DNA from: an uncultured Oscillospiraceae bacterium
GTDB lineage: Bacteria; Bacillota; Clostridia; Oscillospirales; JAAYXM01
DNA: 64,000 nucleotides
Direction: 5' to 3'
Assembly: GCA_934646115.1 (NCBI GenBank)
Contig: CAKUEM010000004.1
Coordinates: 9,932-73,931 of the forward strand
The position numbers were made by a program, and so were the translations under genes. The notes beneath the pieces were generated by a model that saw nothing but the letters and a program-made list of their open reading frames with translations, was not told the DNA's origin and did no database searches. Shown here in pieces: positions 33,330-41,930 of the stretch. Every line of letters begins with the position of its first letter. Position 1 is the first letter of the stretch.

Positions 33330-34005
33330 GCAGGTGCAGCCGGTCGAATCGGCGATCGACGTCGGCTGCGACCATGCGCAGGTTGGAATTTGGCTTGCGC
33401 GCCACGGAGTGGTGCGGCATATGACGGTGAGCGACGTCAATGAAGGTCCGCTGCGCCGCGCGGCAGAGGCGGTTCACGCGGCGGGACTTTCGGATCAGAT
33501 CCGGTGCGTGCGCTGCGACGGGCTGGACGGCATCCCCCCGCAGGACGCGGTGATCATCGCGGGCATGGGCGGCGAGCTGATCGCCGAAATTTTGCGCCGC
33601 GCGCCGTGGACAAAGCGCGCACGCCGCCTTGTGCTGCAGCCGATGACCGCGCGCGAGGAGCTGCGCCATTTCCTGCTTACCAATGGATATTGCATCAAAA
33701 AGGAGGCGCTCGCGCAAGAGCGCGATAAGCTGTATGCGGTGTTGTGCGTCGAGGGGGGCGAGCCTGCGCCGTTTGACGAGGCGGATCTTGTGCTGTCTGA
33801 CCTGCGCGACCCCCTGGCGGCGCAATACCTTGCGGCGCAGATCGCGCGGCTTGAGCGCACGGTGCGCGGCATGCGCGCGGCGGAAACGCCGGATACCGGG
33901 AAGATCGAGCGTGCGGCGGCGCTGTGCGCGGCGCTGCGTGCCCGGCAGGCAGACATTTTAAGGAAAGGGACGGAGAAACATGGCGAAGGTTGCGGAAATT
34001 CTTGA
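33289..34005 (+). CDS. trmK: tRNA (adenine22-N1)-methyltransferase TrmK
   Basis: Methylates A22 of tRNA. 238 residues. SAM-binding SAIDVGCDHAQVGIWLA, then NEGPLRRAAEAV, AVIIAGMGGELI and LQPMTAREELR are TrmK hallmarks. The start at 33289 follows GAGGAGGG; a second ATG at 33301 (MTPRLRAI) is possible. Overlaps the Nif3-like gene by 26 bases, as the trmK-Nif3 pair often does. Confidence 0.93.
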   Translation: MGTAMTPRLRAIVEQVQPVESAIDVGCDHAQVGIWLARHGVVRHMTVSDVNEGPLRRAAEAVHAAGLSDQIRCVRCDGLDGIPPQDAVIIAGMGGELIAEILRRAPWTKRARRLVLQPMTAREELRHFLLTNGYCIKKEALAQERDKLYAVLCVEGGEPAPFDEADLVLSDLRDPLAAQYLAAQIARLERTVRGMRAAETPDTGKIERAAALCAALRARQADILRKGTEKHGEGCGNS

Positions 34006-34786
34006 ATTTTTAGATCAGCGCGCACCGATGCGCACGGCGCTGAGCTTCGATAACGTGGGTCTTTTGGTAGGCGATCCGGCGGCGCAGGTCGGGCGCGTTC
34101 TGGTTGCGCTTGACATTACGACGCCGGTCGTGGAAGAGGCGCGCGCGTGGGGCGCGGAGCTGATCGTTGCGCACCACCCCGTGATTTTTGACGCGTTAAA
34201 GCGCGTTGTTGCGGGCGACCCGGCGGCGGAGCGCGTGATCGCGCTGGTGCGCGGCGGGATCTCGGCGATCTGCATGCATACAAATTTAGATGCGGCGCAG
34301 GGCGGCGTGAATGATGCGCTCGCCGCCGCGCTTCATGTGCAGCGTGAAACGTGGCTTGATCCGATCGCGGACGATGCGGGCATCGGCTGGGTGGGCGCGC
34401 TGTCCGCGCCCATGCCGTTTGCGCAATTTTTAGAGCATACGGCGCGCGCATTGCAGGTGTCCGGGCTGCGATATCAACAGTCCGGCGCGCAGGTGCGGCG
34501 CGTTGCGGTGGGCGGCGGTTCGTGCGGCAGCAGGCTTGCGCAGGCGGCGGCGCTCGGCTGCGATACGTTTGTCACGGCGGATGTCAAGCATTCGCAGTGG
34601 CTGGACGCGGCGGAATATCGCATCAATTTGATCGATGCAGGTCATTTTGCAACCGAAAATGTGGTCGTTGCGCCGCTGGCAGAGCAACTTGCACAAGCGT
34701 TTCCGGCGCTTTGCGTGCGCGTGTCGCAAGAGCAGCGTGACCCGGTTTCTTATTTTACAACAGAGGAGGCGCACCATGGCGCTTGA
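33980..34786 (+). CDS. Nif3-like dinuclear metal centre protein
   Basis: 268 residues. Metal ligands in VAHHPVIF, CMHTNLDAA and DAGHFATE. This single-domain version lacks the central PII-like insert of longer Bacillus homologues. Biochemical role of the family is unsettled (cyclohydrolase-like and other proposals). Coupled to trmK by overlap and to rqcH by an 11-base overlap. Confidence 0.9.
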   Translation: MAKVAEILEFLDQRAPMRTALSFDNVGLLVGDPAAQVGRVLVALDITTPVVEEARAWGAELIVAHHPVIFDALKRVVAGDPAAERVIALVRGGISAICMHTNLDAAQGGVNDALAAALHVQRETWLDPIADDAGIGWVGALSAPMPFAQFLEHTARALQVSGLRYQQSGAQVRRVAVGGGSCGSRLAQAAALGCDTFVTADVKHSQWLDAAEYRINLIDAGHFATENVVVAPLAEQLAQAFPALCVRVSQEQRDPVSYFTTEEAHHGA

Positions 34787-36515
34787 CGCACTGTTTCTTT
34801 CACATCTTGCGCGCGAGCTGAACAATACGATCGCGGGCGCGCGCATCGATAAGATCCACCAGCCGGAGCGGGATGAGATCGTGCTCAATCTGCGTGCGGC
34901 ATCCGGAAATAAGCGGCTTTTGCTGTCGGCGGGCGGAAATTATCCGCGCATTCATTTAACGGAAAGTTTGCGCGAGAACCCGCAGACGCCGCCGATGTTC
35001 TGCATGCTGCTGCGCAAATATTTTGCGGGCGGGCGCATTCTTTCCGTGTCGCAGCCGCGGCTTGAGCGCATTGTAGACATTACCGTTGAGGGCAAGGATG
35101 AGATGGGCGTCGCCACGCAAAAGGTGATCACGATCGAGCTGATGGGGCGCTATTCCAACCTGATTTTGCGCGACCAGGCGGGGCGTGTGCTCGATTGTCT
35201 CAAGCGCGTGGATCTGGCGACCAATGAGAAGCGGCAGGTGCTGCCCGGATTGTTTTATGAGCTGCCACCCGCGCAGGATAAGCTGGATGCGCGCAAGCTC
35301 ACCCGCGCGCAGCTGCTTGATATGATTTTGGAGGATGCGTCCGGCGCGGCGGATCAGTGGGTGCTGCATCACTTTTTGGGGTTTTCGCCGCTTTTGTGCC
35401 GCGAGGCGGTCTATCGCGCGAGCGGCGCGTGCGACACGGCGATCGAAGCGCTTTCCGGTGCGCAGAAGGAGCGGCTTGCCGCCGCGATTTTGCAGCTTGC
35501 GAACGGGGATGCGGCGCCGACGCTGCTGCTTGATGGCGAGCTGCCGGTCGATTTTTCCTTCTGCGAGATCACGCAGTATGAGGGGCATTACCGGGCGGTG
35601 CGCGCCGAGAGTCTGTCCCGGCTGCTGGACTTATTTTATGGAAAGCGCGATTTTGAAGAGCGTATGCGCGCGCGGTCGCAGGCGATGGTCAAAACGGTGC
35701 GCAATGCGCATGCGCGCGCGGTGCGCAAGCTCGCCGCGCAGAAGCAGGAGCTTTTAAACGCGCAAAACCGCGAACGGCTGCGCGAGCTGGGCGATCTGGT
35801 CACGGCGAATTTATACCGGATGCAGCGCGGCGACAGCACGCTGCGCGCGCAGGATTTTTTTGACCCCGCCGGGCGCGAGGTCGAGATCCCGCTGGATATT
35901 CGCTTAACACCGCAGCAGAACGCGGCGAAGCTTTATAAAGATTACACGCGCATGAAGCACGCAGAAGAAAACTTGCGCGGGCAAATGGAAAAGGGCGAGG
36001 GCGAGATCGAGTATTTAGAGAGCGTGCTTGAGATGATCGCCTGCGCGGAGGGCGAACAGGATCTGGCTGAGATCCGCGAGGAGCTGAGCGAGCTTGGCAT
36101 CCTGCATGCGCCGCGCGCGAAGAAAAAACCGCGCGCGCTTGCCCCGCGCGAGTTTGTTTCAAGCGATGGATTTCGCATTTATGCCGGGCGCAATAACCGG
36201 CAGAACGATCTGCTCACGCTGAAAAGCGCGCTCAAGGGCGATGTTTGGATGCACACACAGAAAATCCCCGGTACGCATGTGATCATCGAATGCGCCGGGC
36301 GCGACGTGCCGGACCGGACGTTGACCGAGGCGGCATGCATCGCGGCGTATTATTCGCGCGCGCGCGATTCGCAGAATGTGCCGGTGGATTACACGCAGGT
36401 GCGCAACGTGAAAAAACCGCCGGGCGCGCGGCCGGGCAAGGTGATCTACAGTCGGTTCCAAACTGCGTTCGTTTCGCCGGATGCTGCGCAGATCGAACGA
36501 ATGATGAAAGGGTAA
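34776..36515 (+). CDS. rqcH: Ribosome quality control factor RqcH (NFACT protein)
   Basis: Binds obstructed 50S subunits and adds C-terminal Ala tails to stalled peptides. Also known as fibronectin-binding protein A. 579 residues: NFACT-N (1-200), HhH region, central coiled coil (about 285-440), and NFACT-R near the C-terminus with DGFRIYAGRNNRQND and DVWMHTQKIPGTHVII. The start follows GAGGAGG, and the frame upstream is the tail of the previous gene. Confidence 0.95.
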   Translation: MALDALFLSHLARELNNTIAGARIDKIHQPERDEIVLNLRAASGNKRLLLSAGGNYPRIHLTESLRENPQTPPMFCMLLRKYFAGGRILSVSQPRLERIVDITVEGKDEMGVATQKVITIELMGRYSNLILRDQAGRVLDCLKRVDLATNEKRQVLPGLFYELPPAQDKLDARKLTRAQLLDMILEDASGAADQWVLHHFLGFSPLLCREAVYRASGACDTAIEALSGAQKERLAAAILQLANGDAAPTLLLDGELPVDFSFCEITQYEGHYRAVRAESLSRLLDLFYGKRDFEERMRARSQAMVKTVRNAHARAVRKLAAQKQELLNAQNRERLRELGDLVTANLYRMQRGDSTLRAQDFFDPAGREVEIPLDIRLTPQQNAAKLYKDYTRMKHAEENLRGQMEKGEGEIEYLESVLEMIACAEGEQDLAEIREELSELGILHAPRAKKKPRALAPREFVSSDGFRIYAGRNNRQNDLLTLKSALKGDVWMHTQKIPGTHVIIECAGRDVPDRTLTEAACIAAYYSRARDSQNVPVDYTQVRNVKKPPGARPGKVIYSRFQTAFVSPDAAQIERMMKG

Positions 36516-36521
36516 TATGCT

Positions 36522-36929
36522 ATGATAGAGATTGAAAAGCTTCGCGAATTTTTTAAAAAAGACCGCTTCGCCATGGGGATCGGCACGGTGATCGAAGAGG
36601 TTGCGCCGGGGCGCGCCGTCTGCTCGCTCACGCCGACCGAGCAGCATTTAAACGCGGGCGATGCGGTGCAGGGCGGCGTGATCTTCACGCTGGCGGATTT
36701 TGCGTTTGCACTCGCGTCAAATTGCGAGGGAGAGATGATCGTGTCGCTCGAAAACAGCATCTCGTTTATCGCGCCGCCAAAAGGGAAAATCACCGCGACG
36801 GCGACGGTGTATAAAAAGACCGGAAAAATTGCGTTTTGCGATGTTGTTGTGCATGACGAGCGGGAACAGCTTGTTGCTAAAATGAGCGTTTGCGGCTATC
36901 GGAAGGGCATAAACCTGCCGATCGAGTGA
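36522..36929 (+). CDS. PaaI-type hotdog thioesterase
   Basis: 135 residues. The hotdog signature HLNAGDAVQGGVIFTLADFAFALASN includes the Asp position used by PaaI thioesterases, with ENSISFIAPPKG typical of the family. Likely hydrolyses acyl-CoA; the substrate is unknown. Six bases after rqcH, last in that run. Confidence 0.87.
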   Translation: MIEIEKLREFFKKDRFAMGIGTVIEEVAPGRAVCSLTPTEQHLNAGDAVQGGVIFTLADFAFALASNCEGEMIVSLENSISFIAPPKGKITATATVYKKTGKIAFCDVVVHDEREQLVAKMSVCGYRKGINLPIE

Positions 36930-36944
36930 TGAAATCGGGGCTTT

Positions 36945-36982
36945 GCACCAAAGGTGCGGGGTCCCGCGCTGTTTTTTCGGCA
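36945..36982 (+). terminator. Probable terminator after the thioesterase gene
   Basis: Short G/C hairpins (GCACC/GGTGC and GCGGG/CCCGC) followed by TTTTTT at about 36971-36977. Confidence 0.45.
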
Positions 36983-36992
36983 AAATTTTGGC

Positions 36993-37021
36993 TTGTCAAT
37001 GCGCAAAGTTCGTGATATGAT
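36993..37021 (+). promoter_or_regulatory. Promoter of the DUF951 gene
   Basis: TTGTCA (36993-36998), 17 bases, TATGAT (37016-37021). Confidence 0.6.
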
Positions 37022-37058
37022 AATGAGAAACAAAAGTAGGAATAAGGCGGTGATCGGG

Positions 37059-37271
37059 TTGCAGAATATAACCGAAATTCGCGTGGGTGATCTGCTCGAA
37101 ATGCGCAAGCCGCACCCTTGCGGCTGCAAGGTTTGGGAGGTTTTGCGCGTCGGGATGGATTTTCGGCTGCGCTGCACCGAATGCCGACGTGAGCTGATGC
37201 TGCCGCGCGTCCGCGCGCTCAAGGCGGCACGGCGTGTGATTCGGGGCGATCAGATCATCGCATTGTCTTAA
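37059..37271 (+). CDS. DUF951 family protein
   Basis: 70 residues. Has the family core EIRVGDLLEMRKPHPCGCKVWEV and GMDFRLRCTECRRELMLPR with paired Cys. The frame is open to 36954, but the promoter begins at 36993. TTG at 37059 (MQNITEIRVGD) with AAGGCGG upstream fits best; GTG at 37050 is the alternative. Function unknown, though the gene is widespread near housekeeping loci in Clostridia. Confidence 0.8.
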   Translation: MQNITEIRVGDLLEMRKPHPCGCKVWEVLRVGMDFRLRCTECRRELMLPRVRALKAARRVIRGDQIIALS

Positions 37272-37302
37272 TGAGAAAAGATGTTTGAAAGGAGTGTCTT
37301 TT

Positions 37303-37854
37303 ATGATGCAAAATCCAGCGGACGTAGCTGCGCGCCTGCGTGAGCTGCGCGAGGTTTGCGGTTATTCGGTCGAGCAGCTCGCAAGCGAGCTTTCTATTGA
37401 CCCAGAGATCTATGCGGGCTATGAAACGGATGGCCGCGATATCCCAATCAGCGTGATTTTTGAGGTCGCGAACCTGTTCCGCGTTGATTTTAACGAAATT
37501 TTAACCGGCATGGGCGGGAAACTGGATACTTATCATGTTGTCCGCGCGGGCGAAGGTCGCCCGACAGATCGACTGCCCGGCTATCGCTTTTCTGACCTCG
37601 CGTTTCGGTATGGACATAAGGTCATGCAGCCACTCCTGGTCACGCTTGACCCGTCGGACGAGATGCCGAAGCTGGTCACGCACAAGGGGCAGGAATTTAA
37701 CTTTGTGCTTTCCGGCGCGATCACAGTCGTGTTTGGCGACCGCGAGATCACGCTGCATGCCGGCGATTCGATTTATTTTAACCCCGCACTTCCACATGGT
37801 CAGAAATGCGCGAGTGACGTTCCTTCGAGCTTTCTTACCGTGATTGCTGAATAA
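37303..37854 (+). CDS. XRE-cupin transcription regulator
   Basis: 183 residues: N-terminal helix-turn-helix (about 6-65, LRELREVCGYSVEQLASEL) and C-terminal cupin (about 105-180, KLVTHKGQEFNFVLSGAITVVF, HAGDSIYFNPALPHGQ). The start at 37303 follows AAAGGAG. Seventeen bases before an acyl-CoA synthetase gene. This pairing recurs in Clostridia, so it probably controls that gene in response to a small ligand; that is inference. Confidence 0.88.
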   Translation: MMQNPADVAARLRELREVCGYSVEQLASELSIDPEIYAGYETDGRDIPISVIFEVANLFRVDFNEILTGMGGKLDTYHVVRAGEGRPTDRLPGYRFSDLAFRYGHKVMQPLLVTLDPSDEMPKLVTHKGQEFNFVLSGAITVVFGDREITLHAGDSIYFNPALPHGQKCASDVPSSFLTVIAE

Positions 37855-37871
37855 AAGAAGGAGAATGCTTC

Positions 37872-39536
37872 ATGTTACTCGACCGCTATTTACCCCGCAT
37901 GGAATTTGAGTCCTATGAGGATTTTAAGGAAAATTATAAAGTGAATGTTCCGGAGGATTTTAACTTCGGCTACGATGTGGTAGACGCTTGGGCGCAGCAG
38001 GAGCCGGAGAAGCGCGCGCTCGTCTGGTGTGACGATCACGGTCATGAAAAGGTGTTCACCTTTACAGATATTTCGCGCCTTTCCAACCAGGCGGCGAACT
38101 TTTTCCGCTCGATCGGCGTGAAGCAGGGCGATGTGGTCATGCTGATCCTGCGCCGCCGCTGGGAATACTGGATCTGCGCCACGGCGCTGCATAAGCTGGG
38201 CGCAATTTTGATCCCGGGCACGCTGCAGCTGACGAAAAAGGACATCGTATATCGCGCGGACGCGGCGGGGATCTCCACAATCGTTTGCGTGAATGATCCG
38301 TTTGTCATCGAGCAGGTCGAGCAGACCATGCAGGAGACGAAAACGCTGAAAAACCGTATCCTTGTGGAGGACCACCGCGAGGGCTGGCTGAATTTCGGCG
38401 ATGAGATCGCCCGCCAGCCGGACACATGGGAGCGCGTGCAAACCCATGTGAAGGACACGATGCTTGTGTATTTCACTTCCGGTACGACAGGGATGCCGAA
38501 GATGGTCGCGCATAATTTTTCTTACCCGCTTGGGCATATCGTTACCGCGAAATACTGGCAGCAGGTGCAGGAAAATAAGTTACATATGAGCGTGTCAGAC
38601 TCGGGCTGGGCGAAGTTCGGCTGGGGCAAGATCTACGGTCAGTGGCTGTGCGGCGCGGTGATTTTTGCCTATGATATGGACAAGTTTGTGCCGCTGCATC
38701 TGCTTGAAAAAATTACAAAATATCAGGTCACAACATTCTGTGCGCCGCCCACGATGTTCCGCTTCATGCTGCAGGAGGATCTTTCGCAGTTTGATTTAAG
38801 CTGCGTCAAGCACTGCTGCATCGCGGGCGAGCCGCTCAACCCGGAGGTATTCAACCGCTGGTATGAGCGCACGGGTCTGAAGCTTTATGAGGGATTCGGG
38901 CAGAGCGAATCTTCCGTCATGCTGGCGAATTTCCAGTGGTTTGAGCCGATTCCCGGCTCGACGGGGAAGCCGTCGCCGTTATATGACATTCACCTGATCG
39001 ATGCGGACGGCAATGATTGTCCGGACGGCGAGGAAGGCTCGATCGTCGTGATGGACGTGAAGAATCATCCGCCCACAGGGCTGTTTGTCGGCTATTACGG
39101 CGACGATGCATTAACCGAAACGAATTTGCATGGGAAGTATTACGATACCGGCGACATGGCATGGCGCGATTCCAACGGCTATTATTGGTTTATCGGCCGC
39201 AACGACGATGTGATCAAGTGCTCCGGTTATCGAATCGGTCCGTTTGAGGTGGAGAGCGCGCTGCTCACGCACCCGGCGGTGGTCGAATGTGCGATCACGG
39301 CGGCACCGGATCCGATTCGCGGTCAGGTCGTGAAGGCGACCTGCGTGCTTGCCGCGGGGTGGGCCCCGTCGGACGAGCTGGTGCGCGAGCTGCAAAATCA
39401 CGTGAAGCATACGACTGCGCCGTATAAATATCCGCGCGTGGTCGAATTTGTGGAGGAACTGCCAAAAACATTGGGCGGCAAGATCAAGCGCGCGCAGATC
39501 CGTCATGAAAACCACGAAAAGGCGAAGCAACAGTAA
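37872..39536 (+). CDS. AMP-binding acyl-CoA synthetase
   Basis: Activates a carboxylic acid to its CoA ester. 554 residues. ATP loop YFTSGTTGMPKMV near 203, YEGFGQSESS, DTGDMAWRDSNGYYWFIGR and the C-terminal Lys in LPKTLGGKIKRAQIR. Resembles the medium-chain/acetyl-CoA synthetase clade; the acid is unknown. Cotranscribed with the XRE-cupin gene and followed by a bidirectional terminator. Confidence 0.9.
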   Translation: MLLDRYLPRMEFESYEDFKENYKVNVPEDFNFGYDVVDAWAQQEPEKRALVWCDDHGHEKVFTFTDISRLSNQAANFFRSIGVKQGDVVMLILRRRWEYWICATALHKLGAILIPGTLQLTKKDIVYRADAAGISTIVCVNDPFVIEQVEQTMQETKTLKNRILVEDHREGWLNFGDEIARQPDTWERVQTHVKDTMLVYFTSGTTGMPKMVAHNFSYPLGHIVTAKYWQQVQENKLHMSVSDSGWAKFGWGKIYGQWLCGAVIFAYDMDKFVPLHLLEKITKYQVTTFCAPPTMFRFMLQEDLSQFDLSCVKHCCIAGEPLNPEVFNRWYERTGLKLYEGFGQSESSVMLANFQWFEPIPGSTGKPSPLYDIHLIDADGNDCPDGEEGSIVVMDVKNHPPTGLFVGYYGDDALTETNLHGKYYDTGDMAWRDSNGYYWFIGRNDDVIKCSGYRIGPFEVESALLTHPAVVECAITAAPDPIRGQVVKATCVLAAGWAPSDELVRELQNHVKHTTAPYKYPRVVEFVEELPKTLGGKIKRAQIRHENHEKAKQQ

Positions 39537-39546
39537 TGATTGAGCG

Positions 39547-39582
39547 AAAAAGCGCTCGGGTCACATGACCCGGGCGCTTTTT
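39547..39582. terminator. Bidirectional terminator between convergent genes
   Basis: A 17-bp stem (39547-39563 with 39566-39582, one G-U) with A and T tracts on either side. Serves the acyl-CoA synthetase (+) and rubrerythrin (-) genes. Confidence 0.85.
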
Positions 39583-39600
39583 GTGTGTAAAAAACAGGTG

Positions 39601-40185
39601 TTACGGCGCGAGCGGCGTGGTGAAAAATCCGGTCGGGCGGTGGCAGACCGGGCACTGCGCGGGGACGTTGCTGCCGGTAAACGTATGCCCGCAGTTTTCG
39701 CATTTCCAGGTGATCGGGTTCGGCTTTGCATAGAGCGTGTTGCCGGAAAGCTGCTCGCGCATGGTCGTGAAGATCTGATTATGCGAGGCTTCGATGCGGG
39801 CAATTTGCTCGAATGAAGCGGCGATCTCCGAAAAGTTTTCGCTCCGCGCGATCTCCGCAAATTTCGGGTAGATCTCGGTCGCCTCCTGCGCCTCGCCATG
39901 CGCCGCGCTTTGCAGGTTTGCCAGACTGTCGCCGCCGGAAAACGGATAGCCCGCGTCAAACGCGATGTTTGGAAATCCGCCCGGCGTGCCCTGCACCAGA
40001 TAGTCCCAAAAAATGCGCGCGTGCGCATGCTCATTGCGCGAAATTTCAGAGATCACGCGGTATAGATACTCCTGCCCTTCTTTTCGCAGCTGCTCCGCCG
40101 TGAAGTCATAGCGGTTGCGCGCCTGGCTTTCCCCTGCAAATGCGCGCGCCAGATTTTTTTGTGTTTCCGTTCCTTCCAAATGCAT
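39601..40185 (-). CDS. Rubrerythrin
   Basis: Peroxide-scavenging diiron protein. 194 residues in the classical order: ferritin-like domain first (FAGESQARNRYDF, ISRNEHAHARIFWDYL, AEIARSENF, IEASHNQIF), then a rubredoxin-type iron site (CENCGHTFTG and CPVCHRP). The start follows AAAGGAG. Second rubrerythrin in the window, with reversed domain order relative to the first. A structured, terminated leader lies upstream. Confidence 0.93.
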   Translation of the reverse strand: MHLEGTETQKNLARAFAGESQARNRYDFTAEQLRKEGQEYLYRVISEISRNEHAHARIFWDYLVQGTPGGFPNIAFDAGYPFSGGDSLANLQSAAHGEAQEATEIYPKFAEIARSENFSEIAASFEQIARIEASHNQIFTTMREQLSGNTLYAKPNPITWKCENCGHTFTGSNVPAQCPVCHRPTGFFTTPLAP

Positions 40186-40236
40186 CGTGATCGCTCCTTT
40201 CAAAGCAGAGTTTTTCCGGTTTGGAAGAAATTATAC

Positions 40237-40324
40237 AAAAAAAGGAGACGAGCCTGTTGCGTTCAAGCTCGCCTCTAAAAAAGGGGGGGTATGTAAATTG
40301 GGACCTTGCTCAATCCCAATTTGC
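40237..40324 (-). ncRNA. Candidate small RNA or attenuating leader upstream of rubrerythrin
   Basis: On the minus strand an extended -10 (TGCTATAAT, 40331-40339) starts a roughly 87-base RNA. It holds a 9-bp hairpin AAATTGGGA/TCCCAATTT (40295-40303 with 40314-40322), a run of C then T, and a second 9-bp hairpin GAGGCGAGC/GCTCGTCTC (40245-40253 with 40267-40275) followed by seven T. A TATAAT lies directly after (40230-40235) and may be the rubrerythrin -10. Either an independent sRNA or a regulatory leader; no known family was recognised. Confidence 0.4.
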
Positions 40325-40451
40325 AAGTTCATTATAGCATTGCATGCTGCGAAATGTGTGAATAATTTGTGAATAAAAAAAGAATGTTTTGCAACGAATA
40401 TTTTTCCGCCTGCGGCAAAAAATGAAGAAAAAGCATGCAGGAGGGGAGCGC

Positions 40452-41930
40452 ATGACATTTTGCGGAGATCTCAAGAAGGACATGGCGGCGCTGCGCGAGC
40501 GGCTGAAGGACGATGATACGATCGTGTTCCGCACGTTTGAAAATAAAACATCGATGCAGCTGCGCGGCTGTGTTGTGTATACCGAGGTGCTGGTCAGCAC
40601 GCCGGTGATCGATCATTATATCGTTGCGCCGCTGATCAATACAGACATGAAAGCCCTGCGCCCCAAGCCGTATCTGGTCGATACCGTGATGGAAAAGGTA
40701 CTGGAAGCAAACGAGGTGAAGGCGCATTCCACGCTGGAGGATGCGATCAGCGCGCTGCTGATCGGCGACACACTCATCCTGTTAGACGGCGCGCCATGCG
40801 TGATCGCGGCGAACTCAAAAAGCTATCCCGCGCGCGGTGTGGGCGCGCCGGAAACGGAGACCACGGTCGCAGGACCGAAGGAAGCGTTTACTGAGGTTTT
40901 GGTGTTTAACATGGGACTTTTGCGCCGCAAGATGAAAAATCCCAAGCTCAAGCTCAAGACAATGGAGGTTGGAAAAATCACAAAAACGCGCATTTGCTTA
41001 AGCTATGTGGAGGGATTGGTCGAGCCGATGCTGCTGGAGGAGCTGACCGCGCGGCTGCAACACTTTGAGATCGACGCGGCGCTGGATTCGAACTATCTTG
41101 CCGAGCTGTGCCGCGACGATCGCGCCTCTCCGTTTAAAACGGTCGGAACGACGGAGCGCCCGGACGTGGTTGCGGGCAAGCTGCTTGAGGGGCGCGTTGC
41201 GATCCTGTGCGACGGCAGCCCATTCGCGCTGACCGTGCCGTTTCTGTTTTTAGAGAATTTTCAATCCAACGAGGATTATTATAATCATTTTTATTTTGCA
41301 ACGTTTACGCGCATCATGCGCTATTTTTCGTTTTTTTTAACGATCAGCTTGCCCGGACTGTATGTTGCGCTCATCGCGTATCATAAAGAGATGATCCCGC
41401 TCAATCTCCTGCTCAGCATTGTGAATTCGCGCGATGCCGTGCCGTTTCCGGCGGTCGTTGAGATGGTGATCCTGCTGGTACTGTTCGATCTGCTGCGTGA
41501 GGCGGGGCTGCGCCTGCCCGCGCCGATCGGCGGAACGATCGGGACGGTGGGCGGCATTGTGCTGGGGCAGAGCATCGTGACCGCGCGCCTTGTTTCCGCC
41601 GAAATGATCATCATCGTTGCGGTTTGCGCGATCACGTCGTTTTTAACGCCGAAGCTCGATATTGAGCTGATTTTATGCCGGATGCTGATTTTATTTTTCG
41701 CCGCAACACTTGGCATCTATGGCTATGCGATCGGGATCATCGCGATCCTTGTGCATCTTGCGAGCCTGCGCTCCTTCGGCGTGGAGTATTTGAGCTATCT
41801 GTCCGCGACCAGCGCGCAGACCGCGAAGGACGTCTATGTGCGCGCGCCGTGGTGGATGATGCGGCGGCGCCCCGCGGCGATCCAGCGGCGGAACCTGACG
41901 CGTCTGCGGCACAAGGGGGCAAAACGATGA
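40452..41930 (+). CDS. gerAA: Spore germinant receptor subunit A (GerAA family)
   Basis: 492 residues: a soluble N-terminal half (about 1-270, includes RPDVVAGKLLEGRVAILCDGSPFALTVP) and about five C-terminal helices (FSFFLTISLPGLYVALIAY, LPAPIGGTIGTVGGIVLGQ). Forms the inner-membrane receptor with GerAB and GerAC that starts spore germination. The start follows AGGAGGGG. A weak sigmaG-like site (GAATA at 40360, 18 bases, AATGTTT) precedes it. Confidence 0.94.
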   Translation: MTFCGDLKKDMAALRERLKDDDTIVFRTFENKTSMQLRGCVVYTEVLVSTPVIDHYIVAPLINTDMKALRPKPYLVDTVMEKVLEANEVKAHSTLEDAISALLIGDTLILLDGAPCVIAANSKSYPARGVGAPETETTVAGPKEAFTEVLVFNMGLLRRKMKNPKLKLKTMEVGKITKTRICLSYVEGLVEPMLLEELTARLQHFEIDAALDSNYLAELCRDDRASPFKTVGTTERPDVVAGKLLEGRVAILCDGSPFALTVPFLFLENFQSNEDYYNHFYFATFTRIMRYFSFFLTISLPGLYVALIAYHKEMIPLNLLLSIVNSRDAVPFPAVVEMVILLVLFDLLREAGLRLPAPIGGTIGTVGGIVLGQSIVTARLVSAEMIIIVAVCAITSFLTPKLDIELILCRMLILFFAATLGIYGYAIGIIAILVHLASLRSFGVEYLSYLSATSAQTAKDVYVRAPWWMMRRRPAAIQRRNLTRLRHKGAKR

